From: Eutypella sp. D-1
Taxonomy: Eukaryota; Ascomycota; Sordariomycetes; Xylariales; Diatrypaceae
NCBI GenBank assembly: GCA_023313575.1
Contig: JAJTTP010000008.1
Span: 1,736,001 to 1,800,000, forward strand
Length of the DNA stretch: 64,000 nt
Direction: 5' to 3'
Both the position numbers and the translations under genes were made by a program. Under the pieces are notes generated by a model. That model did no database searches, was not told where the DNA came from, and worked only from the letters and a program-made list of their open reading frames with translations. Of the stretch, positions 35,521-46,319 are shown in pieces (within the stretch, counting starts at the first letter, position 1; every line of letters starts with the position of its first letter).

Positions 35521-36193
35521 TCACGTCCGTGTGTCCAAGAGTCATCGTCATATCCCTTCCCATGCCCATCCTCTGACACCTGCAACTCCCCACCTAAAAG
35601 AAGATCGCCCTGACTTTCGTGTTTGGTGTGGGATTTCTGTACGTAAAGCACTGCCATGCTGTTTCCCACATCCTGCACCAAACCCGGCCCCTTGAACTTG
35701 TCGTTAGACCGACCCACCTTTGCCCCTATTCTCCACCTCTTTCCACAATACAACAAAGAAGTGCCAAGGTCGTCCGCTTACCATGTTTTCTGGGGCCGAG
35801 GGCAGTATCATCGGCGTCACGTCGGCGCGCATAATGTTCATGTTGGAGCTGGATACCGATGATGCAACGTACGGCATCTCGTGCATTACGCTGCTGTCGG
35901 CGCTAGTGCCATTGCTGGGGTTCATTAATGCGAACCTGCCCGTGCTACCCCCCGTGCTAAGGAAGCTGTTCACATCTTTCGCCGCCGTGTGGTCCAGCGC
36001 TGCCCCCAGCAGCGGCAGCGACGGGTACGGCTACGTGAAGAAGCCGGCGGGGAACAACATCACGATCGGGAGCGCCCGCAGCCGGCCCTTCAAGAGGCTC
36101 CACGAGGAGCACGGGGCCGAGATACCTCTCGTCAGCCTCGATAGGCATGGTCATGGTAGGGCTCACCACGGAGGAGATAGTAGTAGGGGGTAG
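35521..36193 (+). pseudogene. Broken rhodopsin-fold (SAT4/PTH11-like) membrane protein
   Basis: Reads as transmembrane helices 5-7 of the fungal integral-membrane rhodopsin-fold family. The stretch VIVISLPMPIL is followed by stop TGA (35574-35576, where Trp is usual), HLQLPT, stop TAA (35595-35597), then KKIALTFVFGVGFL. A GTACGT donor at about 35637 and an acceptor ending at about 35806 join it to VTSARIMFMLELDTDDATYG and the last helix LLSALVPLLGFINANLPVLP. A polar tail follows. The first four helices and any start are missing. This is a truncated, nonsense-bearing remnant of a putative surface receptor or transporter-like protein. An annotation tool may report only the 35720-36193 frame as a gene. 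Confidence 0.65.
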
Positions 36194-37195
36194 TACCCGG
36201 TCGAAGGGGGAGATTGTGAGCGGGCTAGACTTTTCTTGTCTTTTTTCTTCTGTCTTTTTGTACTTGTCTCTCTTCCTAAATGCCTAGTCGTGTTAACGTG
36301 ATCCTTCGGAAACTACAGGGTCCTCCGCACAACAGCACTCTACCTAGGGGAGGTGAGGCCAATCTCAGGTGGTTCGGAGGGCCTTCCAACTAGACAGAGG
36401 TTAAGCACAAGTATGACAGGGGTAGGGTATAAACATGCAGGAACGCTTCCGTCTCACAAGGCATACTCGTTCCTTTGCTGGTATTCAAACAGTACCTAAG
36501 TATACGGAGTAGGTACTTTGATTGCCATAAAGGGTAAATTATGTTAATTCTTGGTTACCTGATTGGAAGACTTTAAATGTTTAGTGCAAGCCTAAGCAGG
36601 CATCAGTGGGGCCCCGATAGTAACCGTCAGGGGCTGATTATAGACCAAGGTGACACCTAAATCAACATCCCTAAATCAACAAAATTGACGTACACACGAA
36701 GGATAGGATTAAAAGTGAATACCTCTGGGCACTTAAACCACAGCAATGAATGATCACTGTATTTTAAAATATTTTAGAGACTCTATATGATAGTGGTGCC
36801 TTGATGCTTCTGAGGTCAGGGCCTGCCAACCAAGGTGCTATAAGTACCACTGGAGTCTTGGCCCCGACCTCCTGTAAATTTGCTAAATCTTCCAAGAGAG
36901 AAGCAGCTAACTTGTTCAGGCAATTAAAACACATTGGGACTGGCTCCTTCGCCCCACCCTGTCTGCCTTGTTCGCCTATCAGCCTGGACGGGGAAAGGAG
37001 TTCAGCTTCCTTCGTTTTCCCCGCCTTCATTAATCTCTATAAGAACCCCCCTCTTCCATTTCCTGGGAATCCCAATCATTTACCTTCGTAAGCAGCCTCG
37101 CAGAATCAAGGGGATTCAGAAAAATATCGCTTATTTCTTTTCCTTCACACTCAGTGATACACGCGCCGGAGGTTGTAAATTAAATCTCCGTAACT
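36194..37195. other. Intergenic region
   Basis: Opposed frames at 36764-37091 have no motif. The final 150 bp are C/T-rich and likely hold the leader of the 2EXR gene. No repeat or RNA recognised. Confidence 0.45.
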
Positions 37196-38053
37196 ATGTC
37201 GTTAAGGGAATTTCACCTGTTCAACCAGTTGCCGGCGGAGCTCAGAGTGGCTATATGGGAACTGGCCATCCTGGAGCATAACCAGGACCGGCTTATTCTG
37301 GTCAACGAGCACACCAACAGGATCATGTGCACCAAACACAACGCCTGCTCACCACACTTCAGCGTCTCGTCAGAGAGCCGCGACGTCGCCTGCAGCCTCT
37401 ACCCTATCCGTCTCCCCGTCTTCTCGTTGGAGAAACCCCACCCCCAAGACCCTAAGAACATATATGTCGACGAAAGCGCCGATCTAGTCGGGAGAGTCTC
37501 TCCTCATGCTGTCTACATCAGCAGCGAGCACGACATTTTCGTTCCCGGGGCACACATGCTTATTCCTTACAGCAGTCTTGTATACCTCTCTGGCACGTGT
37601 CCACCGGGCGGCCCGGCCAACTGGGCCTGGCGGACGCCCAGCCTGCTTGACACACAGTGCCGAGGCGTGAGGCGTGTCGCCCTGTTCGATTTATACGATA
37701 TGCACAGGCTGCCTGAGCGCGAGAGTGGGCAGTGCCAGAGGTATCCCTTCTGCGTCGTCGCGAACCGCGCGCTGGAGCGCAGCCCTAGCAACGTAAATCT
37801 TTTATTTGACAACCCGATGTCCCACGGCGCCCACGAACACGTCTACGCAGTGGGTGACCCCAACGTGATGGACGATGCGAAACTATATGCGTTGCTGCTT
37901 GAAAATCCTGGGCGCAAGGTTTTGGCCACCTTTTACGCGGATGGCCGCGCCGTCCGGATCAACGAGGAGAAAATAAAGCTGTTCCCTTACGATAACCCTC
38001 CAGGATGCCTGTGCATTCTACCGCAATGCGATATCTTGGAACTACTTTCCTGA
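37196..38053 (+). CDS. 2EXR-domain protein
   Basis: Single exon, 285 residues. The N-terminus FHLFNQLPAELRVAIWELAI (about 6-25) is the signature of the fungal 2EXR family, named for two conserved ExR motifs. It is followed by the second conserved stretch (SESRDVACSLYP, about 59-70). These proteins are numerous in Pezizomycotina, and the first motif resembles an F-box helix pair, but their function is unknown. The remaining sequence shows no membrane segment, signal or catalytic motif. The ATG at 37196 lies five residues before the motif, as usual. Confidence 0.85.
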   Translation: MSLREFHLFNQLPAELRVAIWELAILEHNQDRLILVNEHTNRIMCTKHNACSPHFSVSSESRDVACSLYPIRLPVFSLEKPHPQDPKNIYVDESADLVGRVSPHAVYISSEHDIFVPGAHMLIPYSSLVYLSGTCPPGGPANWAWRTPSLLDTQCRGVRRVALFDLYDMHRLPERESGQCQRYPFCVVANRALERSPSNVNLLFDNPMSHGAHEHVYAVGDPNVMDDAKLYALLLENPGRKVLATFYADGRAVRINEEKIKLFPYDNPPGCLCILPQCDILELLS

Positions 38054-39427
38054 AGCCGAGGCAGGCGTGATGCGGAGTGCAATCTAGCATCAGCCCCACT
38101 GATACAGGGTGCTTTATCTTGAATTTACAATTCTGTGGCAGGTAGCGGAGAATAATTGCTAGCTTGTATACACATGGCTAAAGTGAGCAGTGAAGGCCTC
38201 TGGGGTATGGTTAACCCCTTTTTAAAATATATCCGATGGAGGAGGTAGCCAAGAGCATAATACAACTACACATCGATCAAATCACTATCATCTTGATAAT
38301 GGAGTACTGGATAAGCACCATGGGTGTCTTGCACGCCACAATTATATATAAACTGATCTACCACGAGCACTATTCATTGTTGTTGGTTGTTAGTGGTCAC
38401 TGGTATGGACCCACATACCAGTAGGAAGTACCTATGTACCTATCTCCCGTTTATATAAAGGATATGGGCTTCGCCCATATCCCTCATAGATAGATCTTAG
38501 ACCTTAGACCAGAATACAACACCAGTCTCACCACCTTTCATATTGTTATCTCTTTCCTTTACGTACGTACCTACCAACAATTGTTTCCTTCATCTTACGG
38601 CTCAGGAAAGCCGGTGGCGTTTCCTAGATATGGCCGCGGCGACCGGCAGCGTCCTCGTGTGCCGCGTGCACCCCGTAAGACTATCATCTGCGGGATCCTA
38701 CCGAAGGCCCCTGGCCAGACCGGGTGGGACCGGGATGGTCCCATGGTAGAGCCTGTAGATCGCGATGTAGGACTCCTCTAGTCTACCACCAGGTCTTCCA
38801 GCTGCTTTACTCCGGCCTCAATCGTCCGCGCGAGACTGTAAATCTTGACTGTGGCCGTGACTGGGTCGATCAGTAAGTCGAGGACTGTCGACTCAGCACG
38901 TGGTTCTGCGGTCGCATACCGGGTCCGCGTGCTTCCCCAGTAATTACCACGAAGTCGAAGCCCGCCCCGCCACAGCACGTTCGTCGCTGCCAGGCCACCA
39001 TGCCGCCGTCCATGTCAATCACGCTCAACCTAAAGGATATACCAGCTCATAATAATGTTACGGGTCATGGAGCCTCATTAAATCGAGCTACAATATAGGG
39101 GGCTGTGGAGATGGCCTATTGTAAAACCTCAAACCTGAAAATCGTGGTAACTTAAGTACTCGGGTATATAATGAAGTAAGGGATCACTCCTTCTCGGACC
39201 TAGCGTTCCATTTGTTGTCTGGTAGGTTAAAAGTTGCCACCAGATACGTCTTACTGCGATCTCGCAATTCAAGGCTATATCCAGCTGTCATTTTGAGTAC
39301 AGGTCACTAGAACTTGTATAATACTCTAACTAGGGATACGCTTGCGGCATCTCAGAGACGGCTATTATGGAGCTGAGCCGTATTGGATGCCTATTCTATA
39401 ATTATGTAATTGCCATGATTACATATG
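38054..39427. other. Intergenic region
   Basis: Contains the hairpin-rich element at 38379-38521 described separately and an unrecognised frame on the - strand at 38778-38978 (65 codons). No gene is supported. Confidence 0.45.
38379..38521. repeat. Possible solo LTR-like element with two hairpins
   Basis: Begins TGTTG and ends CAACA, a TG…CA inverted terminus as in LTR retroelements. Inside are two perfect inverted repeats (ACTGGTATG/CATACCAGT at about 38399-38422, and GGATATGGGC/GCCCATATCC at 38460-38482 with loop TTC) and a TATATAAAGG box just before the second hairpin, as expected for an LTR promoter. No matching target-site duplication, primer-binding site or second copy is seen in this window, so the call is tentative. 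Confidence 0.3.
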
Positions 39428-40612
39428 TTACCACGCTTCTAAGCCTGGCAGTTTCAGAGTATCAAGCTGCTTATTGACTTCTAAAGTCGTGTTTTCCCAC
39501 AAGCCTTTGACTTGCCGCTCATCCTCAGCAACCGGATTGGGAGCCTCTATCTTTCCAATAGGTACCACAAACTTTCCCTTGTATGTATCTGCCTTCTGAC
39601 GGACTTCGCTGGCGGTGGCTATGAAGAGAGGAGTAGCTGCACCCTTCTCAGCCGTGAGGAAGGTCAAGCGTGCTATGGCCCTGACGACTACATTGTTGAT
39701 CGCCAATAAACCTTCTGTGAGAACTTCACCTGGGTGGACGGCGACGCATAAAATAGGGAGACCTTGATCATCCAGTCGCTGCTGGAGCTCCTTCGTGAAG
39801 AGAACAACCGCAGCTTTTGACACGGCATACCGGATCATGTCGAAGCCGAATAGAAATCTCCCAAAGAATCGCCACTGCCATGGATACGAGGGAACAGGGT
39901 CACTGAAACAGGTGGGAGATGTAAATCTGAAGTCAAAGTTACGTGGAAGCATGGCGATGTGGGCAGTGGAGCTGATGTTTACGATTCGAACATCGGCGTC
40001 CTTGTCTTTCAGGGCATTCTTAAGTAACGGCAGGATTCGGTTGACGAAAAAGAAAGGTCCGATGTGGCTGAGAATGTTAGAAATGGGAGGGGTACATGAT
40101 CTGATCTAATTTGTACTCACTTCCCTGCCATATGTTGCTCGTACCTGCCAGCGACCAATTTAGTTGAAGAGGTCGAAACGGCGGCATTGTTGACTAGGGC
40201 AGGTGTATCAGCAAGTCGTCGACTCAAGAAAGAGCAAAGGAAGTTTACTTAATATATCAACTCTTGTCTCCTTCCCCTTCAGCTCCTCAGCAGCCTTGTG
40301 GACGCTTCTTAAGTCAAACAAGTTCATCACTAGCCAGTTGACATGTTCCGCGTTGACTTCGGGATCCCTACGTAAGGACTCATGTGCTTGTCGTGCCTTG
40401 AGCTCGGATCGCGTGGTAAAATAGACCTTGGCCCCTCGCCGAGCGAGTAGCCTAACAGTAGCGAATCCAATACCGGTACTACAAAGGCTAATGTATTAGC
40501 ATTGGCAACCAGACTGAGTGTGGTTGTCATGGACTTACCTGCCACCCGTGACCACAACAATTTTGTTGGTGAGGTTTGGCATGGCCGTTAACGGATCCCA
40601 CTTGCTTGCCAT
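39428..40612 (-). CDS. Short-chain dehydrogenase/reductase (retinol-dehydrogenase-like)
   Basis: NAD(P)-dependent oxidoreductase, 338 residues. Four exons: 40612-40539, 40478-40249, 40193-40121 and 40067-39428. Introns are 60, 55 and 53 bp with donors GTAAGT, GTAAAC and GTGAGT and acceptors TTGTAG, CCCTAG and CTCAG. Splicing rebuilds every SDR hallmark: cofactor loop VTGGSTGIGFA (about 22-32), INNAA, the catalytic Ser in NISSTAH, and Tyr-x-x-x-Lys in RYAVSKAA. The ATG at 40612 is the first in frame. A block of three CACTTGCGGG-like repeats lies about 440-470 bp upstream. The substrate is not readable; the neighbours (other SDRs, dioxygenase, P450, regulator) suggest a tailoring role. Confidence 0.9.
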
Positions 40613-41421
40613 GAAGAATGACCGTAGCCTAAAGACGCAAGTATGTATTATGTAACTGATCCTCTAGATGTAATTGAAAGTAAAGACAAGCTGGGCCGTA
40701 TATTCTAGGCAAGAAGAAACATAGAACTAATTTTATAGAAGGGTGGTGTTGATATTGTCGAAGTAGATGATAAGCTTGATTGGCTTGGCGTTTAATTATC
40801 ACTATAAGGGACGAAGTTACTGCTTATATACACGATAGTCACAGCGTTTTGGTCCTCGTTGCTCCTGGGAAGCCTTGCCTCTTAACTTTAATTGACACAT
40901 ATCTACTGGGTGTAATGCGCTGTATCTATATATTTTGAGAGCCAATGCCTTAACTATTCGTTGTCGTGGACCTCGGAGAAGCTGAATTCGGTTTAGCAGT
41001 CGATGTGCAGCATATAGGGGTGATGGCGAAATACTCGCAGGGCTCGCAGGACACTTGCGGGGGCACTTGCGGGACGCTTGCGGAGACTAGTATTTAGCGC
41101 CTGACAGAGTACCGAGCCCGCGGATTAACCCTGCCTAGCCGGAGGTCCCTGGAAGAACCCAGGCGGTGTGAAAATGCGTAGTAATAGTGGAAATCACCGA
41201 AAACATGAAAATGAATCCCGGGATGCGAATCAGAAGTAAGTTAAACAAGCAGCATAATTGCGATTTTACCGTGCGTTCCTCATTATTTTACCTAGCTATT
41301 CGGATCATAACACGCAGGAGCAACGTACTCGATGGTGACATTGAAAATCCGTGTGATTCCTTGCCAACTCCATCAGCCTAGGTCGCCGAGCGATCCGTAT
41401 GAAACCGGGACATTCAATATT
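40613..41421. other. Promoter region of the SDR gene
   Basis: Lies upstream of the - strand SDR and downstream of the - strand regulator. Carries CACTTGCGGG (41052-41061), CACTTGCGGG (41064-41073) and CGCTTGCGGA (41075-41084), each holding a CGG triplet of the sort bound by Zn2Cys6 proteins. No gene seen. Confidence 0.4.
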
Positions 41422-42729
41422 TCAATACATGATAGAAACGGAATCGCCCGTGCGTACGACCCAATCTTCCACTTTGTCGATCCCCCACATAACTGTGAAG
41501 ATGTGGCGCGCGAACTCGTCTACCTCCGAGGCGCCCACCTCGCGCGTGATCAGTGATCTGCCATGTAGACTGTAGAGAAACAACGGGTCGTTCTTGCGAA
41601 CCACAGCCTCCCAGCGTGCTGGTGAGTCGGCGTCCCAGAGTTCCGCGCGGGTGGTAATGCATATATCACCCGCGCAGCCGCAGGCAGCGGTCGACCAGTC
41701 GCCCTTATAACTGCAGTATACGCCAGTGGCTATGTTACAAAGGAGCCATGTGCGCCGGACGGATTCGTGTAGAACAAACTTTTGGTACAAGTCCGATACC
41801 AAATCCGGGGTGTAGTTATTATCGCCATGGCTCGATGGGAGTAAGCCGGAAACCAACATCGTAGTAGACGCATCCTGAGTAGCCGAATCCCATAGTTGAT
41901 TCGCCCAGCGAAGCAGCGTTCCAATGAGACTCTCTGCACTGGCTCGACGGGGTACTGAGGGCGAAAACAGAGCCAGCAGGAGATGTATGAGTAAAGCCTG
42001 TGTGCGAGCCAGGTGATCTTTCGTCGTTGGTAAAGGGAAAGAGGGGACCGCGTCATCAGGCTCGGAGGCGAGTAGGGTTGAGATATGGGTAGATGCGATG
42101 TCATTAACAATGTGCTCGTTCCCGGGAGTAATATCCTGCGAGATGGAGATAGCCGAGTAGGCATCCTTCATGCACTGTGGCATACTGTCCGGGGAATAGA
42201 GGTGGGAGTGAATGAAAGGGTTGCCGCCTGTACGGACGAAACGGGAGAGCCATGTCTGTAAACCGCGAATGAAATTTGAGAAGACACGGCCGGGGGGCAT
42301 GGAGGTCGGCGCTTGGTAATGATAGGCCATATCCCAGGCCGAGGGCTGGAGAAACCAGGACAAGGGCTGGCCGGTAGCATGACCGCCGCCAATCGCTGAT
42401 GATGACAAAGACGGCCCTACAGGTACGAGCTCAGTAGAAGAGAGAAAATCCACAGGTGCGTCGCTTCGCATGTCTCCCTCAAGTACGGCCCTCGACTGAT
42501 ATTGAGCTTCTAGGCCCGAGCAAGCCTGGTCATCTCTTCGCTCCAAGTTGATAGCCGTGTTGTCGGGTCCACTAGACGAGGAGTTCTGCGTCCGCGGCCG
42601 CAAAGGCTGGGGGTAAACGCAGGGAACATCTTTGGCAGCACACCGTGAGCAGGACGGCAGGGTCCTGTCGCAGCGCCTCTTGGAATCAACACAGCCAAAG
42701 CAGGCTTTTTGCTTGGAGAAGCGGGCCAT
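41422..42729 (-). CDS. Zn(II)2Cys6 transcription factor
   Basis: Fungal binuclear zinc-cluster regulator, 435 residues from the ATG at 42729. The cluster CFGCVDSKRRCDR … CSRC … CVYP starts at about residue 9 (Cys-x2-Cys-x6-Cys-x5-Cys-x2-Cys-x6-Cys) and is followed by a Pro/Arg-rich linker and a Ser-rich stretch. The C-terminal half has the Trp/Cys-rich block seen in regulators linked to metabolite clusters (RRTWLLCNIATGVYC … CGCAGDI … ARWEAVVRKND). The frame stays open upstream with in-frame ATGs at 42843, 42876 and 42909, so up to 60 more residues are possible; I chose 42729 because it places the cluster at the N-terminus. It is divergent from the SDR at 43302 and probably controls neighbouring genes. 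Confidence 0.88.
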   Translation of the reverse strand: MARFSKQKACFGCVDSKRRCDRTLPSCSRCAAKDVPCVYPQPLRPRTQNSSSSGPDNTAINLERRDDQACSGLEAQYQSRAVLEGDMRSDAPVDFLSSTELVPVGPSLSSSAIGGGHATGQPLSWFLQPSAWDMAYHYQAPTSMPPGRVFSNFIRGLQTWLSRFVRTGGNPFIHSHLYSPDSMPQCMKDAYSAISISQDITPGNEHIVNDIASTHISTLLASEPDDAVPSFPLPTTKDHLARTQALLIHLLLALFSPSVPRRASAESLIGTLLRWANQLWDSATQDASTTMLVSGLLPSSHGDNNYTPDLVSDLYQKFVLHESVRRTWLLCNIATGVYCSYKGDWSTAACGCAGDICITTRAELWDADSPARWEAVVRKNDPLFLYSLHGRSLITREVGASEVDEFARHIFTVMWGIDKVEDWVVRTGDSVSIMY

Positions 42730-43301
42730 GTGGGGTGCTGGAGTATGATAACTTTGATTGTGAGAAGAAGAAGGTAGGATCTCAAAAGCCAAGGGCGCGG
42801 GAATTTGGTCTAGCGGAGATGCGGAGACTGACTCGACCCTCATAGTTAGGCTAGTGTCAAACGAAGAGCCGCCCATGGGTCTATGCGATACTTTGGAACG
42901 TCTCTGCATACATAGCGCTCCCGTTCGTGGGAACGGCTTTTTCCGTGATTTTAGGTTTTGAGGTGTGGGGGCCACGAAATGACTCGATTTACGAAAGACT
43001 CGGTCTCGGATAATACACGAACGCGAAATACAGTGAAGGCATTGCGGAGTTAGTCCTTGTCCGATTGCACTATACCACCTGGTTGCCACCAGGCCGTAAT
43101 AGGAGTCGATTTCACCCAAGCTCTGTTACGATGCAAGACTGTGCAAGAGAAAGGCCGTCTGCCGAAGACGGCGACAGTTAAAAAGGTCCGGTATGCCTTT
43201 ACGTTGACCAAATCTATCATGTTAGAAAGGCGATCACTCACCTCGTACTACACTTTGTCTATCACGCCCAATCTCAGCTACTATTTGTCTTCAGTTTGAC
43301 C
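42730..43301. promoter_or_regulatory. Divergent promoter, regulator / SDR
   Basis: About 570 bp between the start codons of the Zn2Cys6 regulator (-) and the SDR (+). Part of it may be coding for a longer regulator N-terminus. No defined operator could be assigned. Confidence 0.35.
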
Positions 43302-44207
43302 ATGTCTAACACTCCTCTGAGGTTCGACGGCCGCGTCGCCATTGTGACAGGCTCAGGTCGAGGATTGGGACGCGAGTATGCTCTCCTCCTTGCGCGTCTC
43401 GGTGCCGCAGTGGTTGTGAATAGCATCACTACCGCAACGGCGGATGCTACCGTCAAAGACATTACCGAAGCTGGTGGGACAGCGATCGCCCACGTCGGTA
43501 GCGTTACAGACCGAGAGGTGGCAAATGCCCTCGTGAAAGCTGCAATTCTAAAATTCGGACGCATCGACATCATCGTCAACAACGCAGGAACTGCCCAGGG
43601 CTCTGACTTCGATCGTACTGCGGACTCTCAGCTTTGGGACATGCTAGGCGTCCATGTCGGAGGTTCGTGGAACGTTACCCAGGCGGCTTGGCCATATTTC
43701 AAAAGCCAACATTTTGGCCGTGTGGTACTCATCACGTCACCTCTCATCTTCGGAGGGGCTCAGCAATCAGCTTACGCGGCTGCGAAGCTCTCTCTGGTCG
43801 GATTAGCAAAATGCATTGCGATTGAAGGAAAGGCGCACAACATCAATGTCAATACCGTTGCTCCTATGGGCTACACCCCGGGTTCGGCCGTGACTACTCA
43901 GGATGAGCAGACACAGAACATCATGAAAGCGTATATGCCCGCCAACGACGTCGCCCCCACCGTGGCATGGTTGGTTCACGAGGATTGCAAGGTCACTGGC
44001 GAAGCTTTTGCGGCCGTCAACAAGCTTGTCACCCGCATCTTCTTGGCTGAGACCAAGGGCTTCTTCGGTTCTCCGGACCAAGATTGGACAATTGAAACTG
44101 TCAGGAACAACTGGAACAAGGTGGTGGATGAGAAGGACTATGCCGTCCACACGGATATGGCGGAGTTTAGTCCCAAGATTTTCCAGCGCCTTACTACAGG
44201 CCAATGA
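43302..44207 (+). CDS. Short-chain dehydrogenase, peroxisomal MFE2/Fox2-like
   Basis: Single exon, 301 residues from the ATG at 43302 (the frame opens two codons earlier with TTG). It resembles the (3R)-hydroxyacyl-CoA dehydrogenase half of peroxisomal multifunctional enzyme 2. Motifs: VAIVTGSGRGLGREYALLL (about 12-30), IVNNAGTAQG (about 91-100), the VLITSP serine strand, and SAYAAAKLS, which supplies Tyr and Lys. The long tail after GEAFAA (…WTIETVRNNWNKV…) matches that subfamily. There is no second dehydrogenase, hydratase or SCP2 domain, and no evident C-terminal peroxisomal SKL-type signal (it ends TTGQ), so it may act on a free or carrier-bound intermediate in the cytosol. Confidence 0.9.
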   Translation: MSNTPLRFDGRVAIVTGSGRGLGREYALLLARLGAAVVVNSITTATADATVKDITEAGGTAIAHVGSVTDREVANALVKAAILKFGRIDIIVNNAGTAQGSDFDRTADSQLWDMLGVHVGGSWNVTQAAWPYFKSQHFGRVVLITSPLIFGGAQQSAYAAAKLSLVGLAKCIAIEGKAHNINVNTVAPMGYTPGSAVTTQDEQTQNIMKAYMPANDVAPTVAWLVHEDCKVTGEAFAAVNKLVTRIFLAETKGFFGSPDQDWTIETVRNNWNKVVDEKDYAVHTDMAEFSPKIFQRLTTGQ

Positions 44208-44833
44208 AGATGCTTTCAATCATGTATCACAATAATGTTTTCTAGTTAGTCGAATGAATAATAGTACAGTGGACCATCGTGTGTGCCCCTGAACCAGGTC
44301 GCTCAATAAGTGATTGCGAGATCCATATCCCGATAGTAACTGTCACATGTTATCGTATAAGCACGAGTTCGAGACCATAATGGGCTATACTAGGTGGCCC
44401 GGAAGTTGCAGGGTTTGCTTCTATTCGCAGCCCGTAAATTTAGACAAGTCGTGTGTTCCTTGGTTACAGTCCGATAAGTCGCCCGAGTGAGCTACTCCTT
44501 AGAAAGTCGACCTCCATTCTAGATGAGTCCCTGGAAATCAGCTGAACCTCCGCTAATGTGGACGCTAGCGGAGGTGTGCGGAGGTACTGTACCTCCCCAC
44601 GCGGCCTCGCCCGGCCCCACTGTTTGAACTACTTAGGTACCTTGTCGACGGGTTTCCACCACCACTGCATCATGATCCGCCGGCGGTCATGCCGGTTCGA
44701 TTTATAATGGGTAAATGATACTTAATTCATATTAACCTCTCAGAATTCCAGTGTCAATGAATTATGATATTTCCCTCCGTTTCTTATCTTTTTGGCATTT
44801 TCCTTGAAGTGTAAGCCAGGGGCGCCGAACACC
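44208..44833. other. Intergenic region
   Basis: 3' side of one SDR and promoter of the next. No gene seen. Confidence 0.5.
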
Positions 44834-45930
44834 ATGACTACGCCAGCACCTTCTACTAATGTGAATGACCCTCAAGAAAGTCTTGTTCCGACTGTGGCAC
44901 ACCTTGTTTCCACCGTGCATAGGAGCCCCTATCCAAGTTTATCACCACTTCGCCCTGAGCTAAATCAGTCCGGCAGGACAGTCCTCATCACTGGTGGCTC
45001 GGCCGGCATAGGGTTCGCCATTGCACGGGCATACGCTGAAGCCTCAGCCGCTAAGGTTATCCTGACTGGTCGCCGCAGTGACGTGCTCTATCAGACTTCC
45101 TCCCAGCTCTCAGACTTATTTCCCGACGTAGAGGTCATCCCTCATGTGTGTGATGTCGGAAATGCCCAGGAGTCCGCGAGGCTCTGGTCAAATCTGGAAA
45201 ATAATGGCATCTTCGTCGACGTCCTTGTCCTGAATGCGGCCAGGTTCGGCCAGCAGCAACAGCCTCTGCTTGAAGCTGACCTGGACGAAGCTTGGACATT
45301 GTACGAAACGAATGTCAAGGCCCTTCTGGACTTCAGTCAGAGACTGTATAAGCAGAGAGGGGCGGAATTAAAAAAGAAGGTATGAGCGCATCACGGCCGA
45401 CTTTCTGAGAAGATCCTAACGCAATCCAATAGTGCATCGTTTATGTATCGACGGCTGCTATCCACAGTCCTTCTCTTGCCGCTGCCTTACCAAGTTACTC
45501 TTTAAGCAAGGTTTCTGGCCATATTCTGATGCAGAAACTTGCTGAAGAGGTAGATCGTGACAGACTGCAGATCATCAGCTTCCATCCTGGTCAGATCCTC
45601 TCCGAAACTGCTAGGTCTGCAGGTCTTGACGAGAGCAGCTTCCCTTTTGATGATGGTAGGTTTCGAGGACTTCGTCCAATTCTCTACTTAGAAATCCCTT
45701 TCCTTATCCCATACGCTAAATTGTCTTCTATAACACTACATGTTTAACCAACATTTACAGAGAACCTACCAGGGCGCTGGGCAGTTTGGGCATCCACCTC
45801 CCAGGCCACATTCCTGCACGGCCGTTTCGCCTGGGCCACATGGGACGTGGATGAATTGATGTCTGGGGATGTCAGACAGCGGATAGATACTTACCCTGAC
45901 TTCCTTACCATGAGTCTGGTAGGGCTTTAA
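44834..45930 (+). CDS. Short-chain dehydrogenase/reductase
   Basis: Three exons, 44834-45379, 45433-45655 and 45761-45930, give 312 residues. Introns: GTATGA to CAATAG (53 bp, branch CCTAACG) and GTAGGT to TTACAG (105 bp). Cofactor motif VLITGGSAGIGFAIARAYAE (about 49-68), acidic GRRSD after strand 2, the NAA box (VLNAARFG), VYVSTAA serine strand after the first junction, and PSYSLSK as the Tyr/Lys pair. FHPGQILSETA and a C-terminal aromatic block (WAVWASTSQA … RFAWATWDVDEL) follow; this tail is typical of a Pezizomycotina-specific SDR group found in metabolite clusters. The start at 44834 is the first true ATG; the frame is open from a TTG 42 nt earlier. Confidence 0.88.
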
Positions 45931-46319
45931 TAGTGGTATTGGTGGTTTGATCGGTAAATGTAGTAATATCAATTCCCCAACACGTCATTTCGAAACCAAA
46001 TCTTCTCTTGTGGAGGTCGGAGGATCGAGCTATCTAATATGTAGTAGGATCTAAAATATTGGTACAGACGTGAGAAGAGACACTGGATCTAGATTAGGGT
46101 TAGTAATCCCCTTAATTATATACCTGGGTGATCTCCGGGTCTATAGTTCCTGGTTCTACGGTGTCCGACGCTGACCCCCTATTGGTCCCACTTAATATAG
46201 AGCCTCATGTGACTGTGGCACACTGATAAACTACTAGGACAACCACGCGACGGCCCTGGAGTGTCATGATCATTAATAAAGCAGGTTATTGTCCAACAGC
46301 TTCTGGGATCCATGCTATC
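45931..46319. other. Convergent 3' intergenic region
   Basis: Between the 3' ends of the SDR (+) and the dioxygenase (-). No gene seen. Confidence 0.5.

Noticed and set aside
38778..38978. 65-codon - strand frame with a protein-like C-terminal half
   Set aside because: No start context, family or splice partner found; too short to support.
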